Shown here in pieces: positions 61,518 through 64,000 of a stretch of DNA of 64,000 bases. The stretch comes from Cellvibrionaceae bacterium AOL6. Its GTDB lineage: Bacteria > Pseudomonadota > Gammaproteobacteria > Pseudomonadales > Cellvibrionaceae. Position 1 is the first letter of the stretch, and every line of letters starts with the position of its first letter. The stretch spans positions 124,001 to 188,000 of the forward strand of contig NOXC01000001.1 in assembly GCA_003265435.1 (NCBI GenBank). Direction: 5' to 3'. A program made the translations under genes and the position numbers. Under the pieces are notes generated by a model, which was given only the letters and a program-made list of their open reading frames with translations, had not been told where the DNA came from and made no database searches.

Positions 61518-62690
61518 ATGTCGACTGTGCAAATGAATCACACTTTTAAACGCCTGCCACCACTCTCACTGTATATTCATATCCCATGGTGCGTGCGCAA
61601 ATGCCCCTATTGTGATTTTAACTCCTACGAGCAGGACGGCAGCCTGCCTGTAGACGCCTATGTGCGTGCCTTGATGGAAGACCTCGACGCGGACGTCGAA
61701 CTCGCGCAGGCGCGCCCCATCACAAGTATCTTTTTTGGTGGGGGCACACCCAGCCTGTTCCCAACCGCAGGCATCGCACGCATACTCGACGGGGTGCGCG
61801 CGCGCCTCACCCTGATGGACGAGGCTGAAATCTCCCTCGAAACCAACCCGGGCACAGCAGAATACAGTGACTTTCCCGGCCTGCGCGCCGCCGGAGTCAA
61901 CCGCCTCAGTTTTGGTGCCCAGAGTTTTGATGACCTGCAACTGCAGCAACTCGGTCGTATCCACGCGAGCGACGATATCGAAAAGGCCGTTAACCGCGCA
62001 CGCGACGCAGGCTTCGACAACTACAACATCGATTTGATGCACTCGCTTCCGGGGCAAGACGCGAGCGCAGCCCTGCGCGATATCGATCGGGCCCTCGCGC
62101 TGGCGCCTACTCACCTGAGTTGGTACCAACTGACTATCGAGCCCAATACGGCATACTACTCTTCCCCGCCGACCCTCCCCGAAGAGGACACCCAAGCGGA
62201 CATATACCAGTTTGGCTTGCAGCATTTGCAGGACGCGGGCTTTGAGCAATACGAAGTGTCGGCCTTTGCGAAACCGGGCAAAGCGTCCATGCACAACCTC
62301 AATTACTGGCAATTTGGCGATTATTTAGCCATCGGTGCTGGTGCACACGGCAAGATCACGCGCGCGGACGACGGGTCCATTCTGCGCTATCAAAAAACCC
62401 GAAGCCCTCGGGACTACCTCGCCCCGGATCGCGCTTACCTTGCCAAGCAGCAGGCCATCTCGGTGGATGACTTACCGTTGGAATTCCTGATGAACGCCTT
62501 TCGACTGCGCCAAGGGGTGCCCGAAGCGCTATTCCAACAACGCACAGGGCTCAGTCTGGAGACCATCGAAACGGAATTGACGGCCCTACGCCAGGATGGA
62601 TTGCTTGCGCCTGATCAGGACAGTTTACGCCTCACCGAGCGAGGTCATATGCTCCTGAATGAGGTGCTGGGACGATTTCTCGCAGATTGA
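61518..62690 (+). CDS. hemW: HemW, radical-SAM haem chaperone
   Basis: 390 residues. The radical-SAM Fe-S motif CVRKCPYCDF (CxxxCxxC) is at about 25-34; FFGGGTPSLF, ETNPGTAEY and LSFGAQSFDDLQLQQLGRIH are HemW/HemN core motifs; the LAIGAGAHG segment is C-terminal. HemW homologues deliver haem to membrane proteins and lack HemN's extra N-terminal residues. Relevant to the cytochrome genes in this window. Confidence 0.93.
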   Translation: MSTVQMNHTFKRLPPLSLYIHIPWCVRKCPYCDFNSYEQDGSLPVDAYVRALMEDLDADVELAQARPITSIFFGGGTPSLFPTAGIARILDGVRARLTLMDEAEISLETNPGTAEYSDFPGLRAAGVNRLSFGAQSFDDLQLQQLGRIHASDDIEKAVNRARDAGFDNYNIDLMHSLPGQDASAALRDIDRALALAPTHLSWYQLTIEPNTAYYSSPPTLPEEDTQADIYQFGLQHLQDAGFEQYEVSAFAKPGKASMHNLNYWQFGDYLAIGAGAHGKITRADDGSILRYQKTRSPRDYLAPDRAYLAKQQAISVDDLPLEFLMNAFRLRQGVPEALFQQRTGLSLETIETELTALRQDGLLAPDQDSLRLTERGHMLLNEVLGRFLAD

Positions 62691-62837
62691 TGTGACCCGC
62701 GTACGCCCTGACTTTGCAAAAGCCTCTATACTGGAAGGCACGGGGCCTTAGGTAGATCAAGTGATAGGCCGCAGACTTTCAGAACCATAGCATCACGGGG
62801 TGTTTCCCAACCAGCAAGGAGCGGTCAGTCAGTACCC

Positions 62838-64000
62838 ATGAGTGTGATTCCCAATAGGCTGAGTAGCCAAACTATTGCCAACAAGCTACTGATGTTCGCC
62901 ATCGTACTGGGCCTGTTCTTTGCGCTGATTGGCATCGTCGTGCAAAGCGCACTGGTGCGCTATGAGCTCAGAGTGGAATTGCATAATCACATGCAGGAAA
63001 TTTTCCACCTGAACGAAGCGATTCTCGATGAGGCTCGCAGCAAAGGGGATGAGCTGCGCCTGGAAACCATCCTGCAAAGATTAGCGGCACTCCCCAGAGT
63101 GCGCAGTGTTGAATACAACGGCACCTACAGCGACCTGGAACTGAGCTACCGCTTTGAAAATCCAAAAGCCGCATTATTTGCCGATGGCGCGCAAACATTC
63201 CATTACCCACTCGATAAAGCCACTCTCACCTTAAATGCGCACAGTGACCCCTTCCTTGAAAAAAGCAGCCTGCTGATCAGTTTGAGCGTCGTCGCCTACC
63301 TCGTGCTGATTTTTTCTCTGGCCTTCGGCATGCTGTTCTTCGTAAAGATTGTCCTGCTGCGCCACCTGGAACAAGTAGCGGAATACACGCGACGCCTGTC
63401 TGTTGACAACCTCAATGAACCGATAATGCTCGACAGGGAGCTCGACGCAAACAGTCACGACGAACTGGATCAGCTCGTCAGTGCCATTGATCAAATGCGC
63501 CATCAACTGATCGAAGACTTGGATCAGCGCCGCGCAATTGAGCTCGCGCTGATTGCAGAAAAAGAAGAAAAGCTCGAAACCCGAAAATTAATCGAAAACG
63601 CCAAAGCATCAGACCGAGCGAAAAGCCAATTTATCGCCACCATGAGCCATGAAATTCGCACGCCCATGAACGGAGTGATTGGCATGGTCGAAATGCTGCG
63701 CAGCACCACCCTCGACGACGAGCAGAAACATTATTTAGAAGTGATCTCGCGTTCAAGCGAATCTCTGATGGGCATCATCAATGACATCCTCGACTATTCC
63801 AAAATCGAGGCCGGTAAGATGTCGCTTGAAAGCATTGAGTTCGACCTCGAACAGCTCATCGATGACTGTCTGCAATTGTTTGGCGGCACCGCGCACACGC
63901 GCAACCTTGAGCTGATGGGGAATATTGCTCCGGGCACACCGCGCCGCGTCATTGGCGATCCAACACGCCTGCGTCAGGTACTCGTCAACCTGATTGGCAA
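62838..64000 (+). CDS. Sensor histidine kinase (hybrid-type, N-terminal part; cut by window edge)
   Basis: Starts [24 protein letters not shown]; 387 codons plus two bases are visible. Two TM helices (about 19-38 and 148-170) flank a ~110-residue periplasmic sensor region. A HAMP linker follows ([11 protein letters not shown]), then a coiled coil and the dimerisation/phosphoacceptor box [18 protein letters not shown] with the catalytic His. The [13 protein letters not shown]-like segment ([14 protein letters not shown]) of the ATPase domain begins at the edge, resembling BarA/GacS-type kinases. The stop is outside the window. Confidence 0.88.
   Translation, partial: MSVIPNRLSSQTIANKLLMFAIVLGLFFALIGIVVQSALVRYELRVELHNHMQEIFHLNEAILDEARSKGDELRLETILQRLAALPRVRSVEYNGTYSDLELSYRFENPKAALFADGAQTFHYPLDKATLTLNAHSDPFLEKSSLLISLSVVAYLVLIFSLAFGMLFFVKIVLLRHLEQVAEYTRRLSVDNLNEPIMLDRELDANSHDELDQLVSAIDQMRHQLIEDLDQRRAIELALIAEKEEKLETRKLIENAKASDRAKSQFIATMSHEIRTPMNGVIGMVEMLRSTTLDDEQKHYLEVISRSSESLMGIINDILDYSKIEAGKMSLESIEFDLEQLIDDCLQLFGGTAHTRNLELMGNIAPGTPRRVIGDPTRLRQVLVNLIG

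Noticed and set aside
1-64000. CRISPR arrays, insertion sequences, prophage genes, tRNA genes
   Set aside because: Scanned for regular repeats, transposase or integrase motifs and cloverleaf patterns; none found beyond the short motifs reported.

Overview
This 64 kb window reads as a contiguous piece of chromosome from a gammaproteobacterium, most likely a marine, Cellvibrionales-like organism (inference). The evidence is conserved gammaproteobacterial neighbourhoods (ygfB-pepP-ubiH-ubiI; zapA, 6S RNA and fau; divergent tesA/ybbA-ybbP; pqiABC; a LexA-boxed yebG) together with many secreted lipoproteins and haem-motif proteins typical of marine heterotrophs. I saw no tRNA or rRNA genes, CRISPR array, insertion sequence, integrase or prophage gene. 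It looks like core chromosome with accessory islands.

Layout. 1-6.0 kb: the start of transketolase (minus strand), then a SAM-cycle operon: an ArsR-type regulator fused to a methyltransferase (SahR-like), metK, ahcY, metF and rsmE. A perfect 24-bp palindrome over the presumed promoter is the likely operator. 6.0-11.7 kb: a membrane fatty-acid-hydroxylase-type enzyme, a secreted TPR protein, a CadC-like membrane regulator and an SDR. 11.9-17.8 kb: a lipoprotein with a zinc-protease motif, a MacAB-like ABC efflux module (one ATPase, two sister permeases, one HlyD-type adaptor) and a cysteine-rich YkgJ-type protein. 17.8-21.6 kb: tex and a methyltransferase.

21.7-33.9 kb is the most unusual part. 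Two divergent sets of secreted proteins flank a 581-bp control region with a CRP-like site. Leftward are a DUF1588/DUF1585-like c-type cytochrome protein, a di-haem LamG lipoprotein and a Tat-exported DUF1501-like protein. Rightward are a large hydrazine-synthase-alpha-like lipoprotein with two CxxCH motifs, two outer-membrane beta-barrel proteins (the first with an SH3 domain), a TlpA-like thioredoxin (frameshifted here), a tiny DUF4266 lipoprotein ending in GGGCGCN, and a DUF3570 protein. I infer an envelope redox or oxidative pathway whose substrate cannot be read from the sequence.

33.9-44.1 kb: SOS-regulated yebG with a LexA box inside a 40-bp inverted repeat, then many small housekeeping and stress genes (Nudix, AEC transporter, MarR with MAPEG protein, GlxA-type regulator, rhodanese, LysR with aldo/keto reductase, DUF3291, GNAT, BOF protein, DnaQ-type exonuclease, PNPOx-like protein, and a frameshifted membrane protein). 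44.1-51.9 kb: pqiABC followed upstream by ubiI, ubiH, pepP and ygfB, all on the minus strand. 52.1-55.8 kb: a coiled-coil partner and zapA, a large protease/TPR/MORN protein, 6S RNA and fau. 55.8-64 kb: a 53-residue membrane peptide, tesA divergent from ybbA-ybbP with overlapping start codons, a TraF-like outer membrane protein, hemW, and the start of a hybrid-type sensor kinase cut by the window edge.

Two genes (thioredoxin near 32.34 kb and the membrane protein near 43.93 kb) each appear to lack one base in an A-run, so sequence error is a serious possibility at both places. A 21-bp motif occurs twice, 37 kb apart, and each time holds both stop codons of a convergent gene pair.
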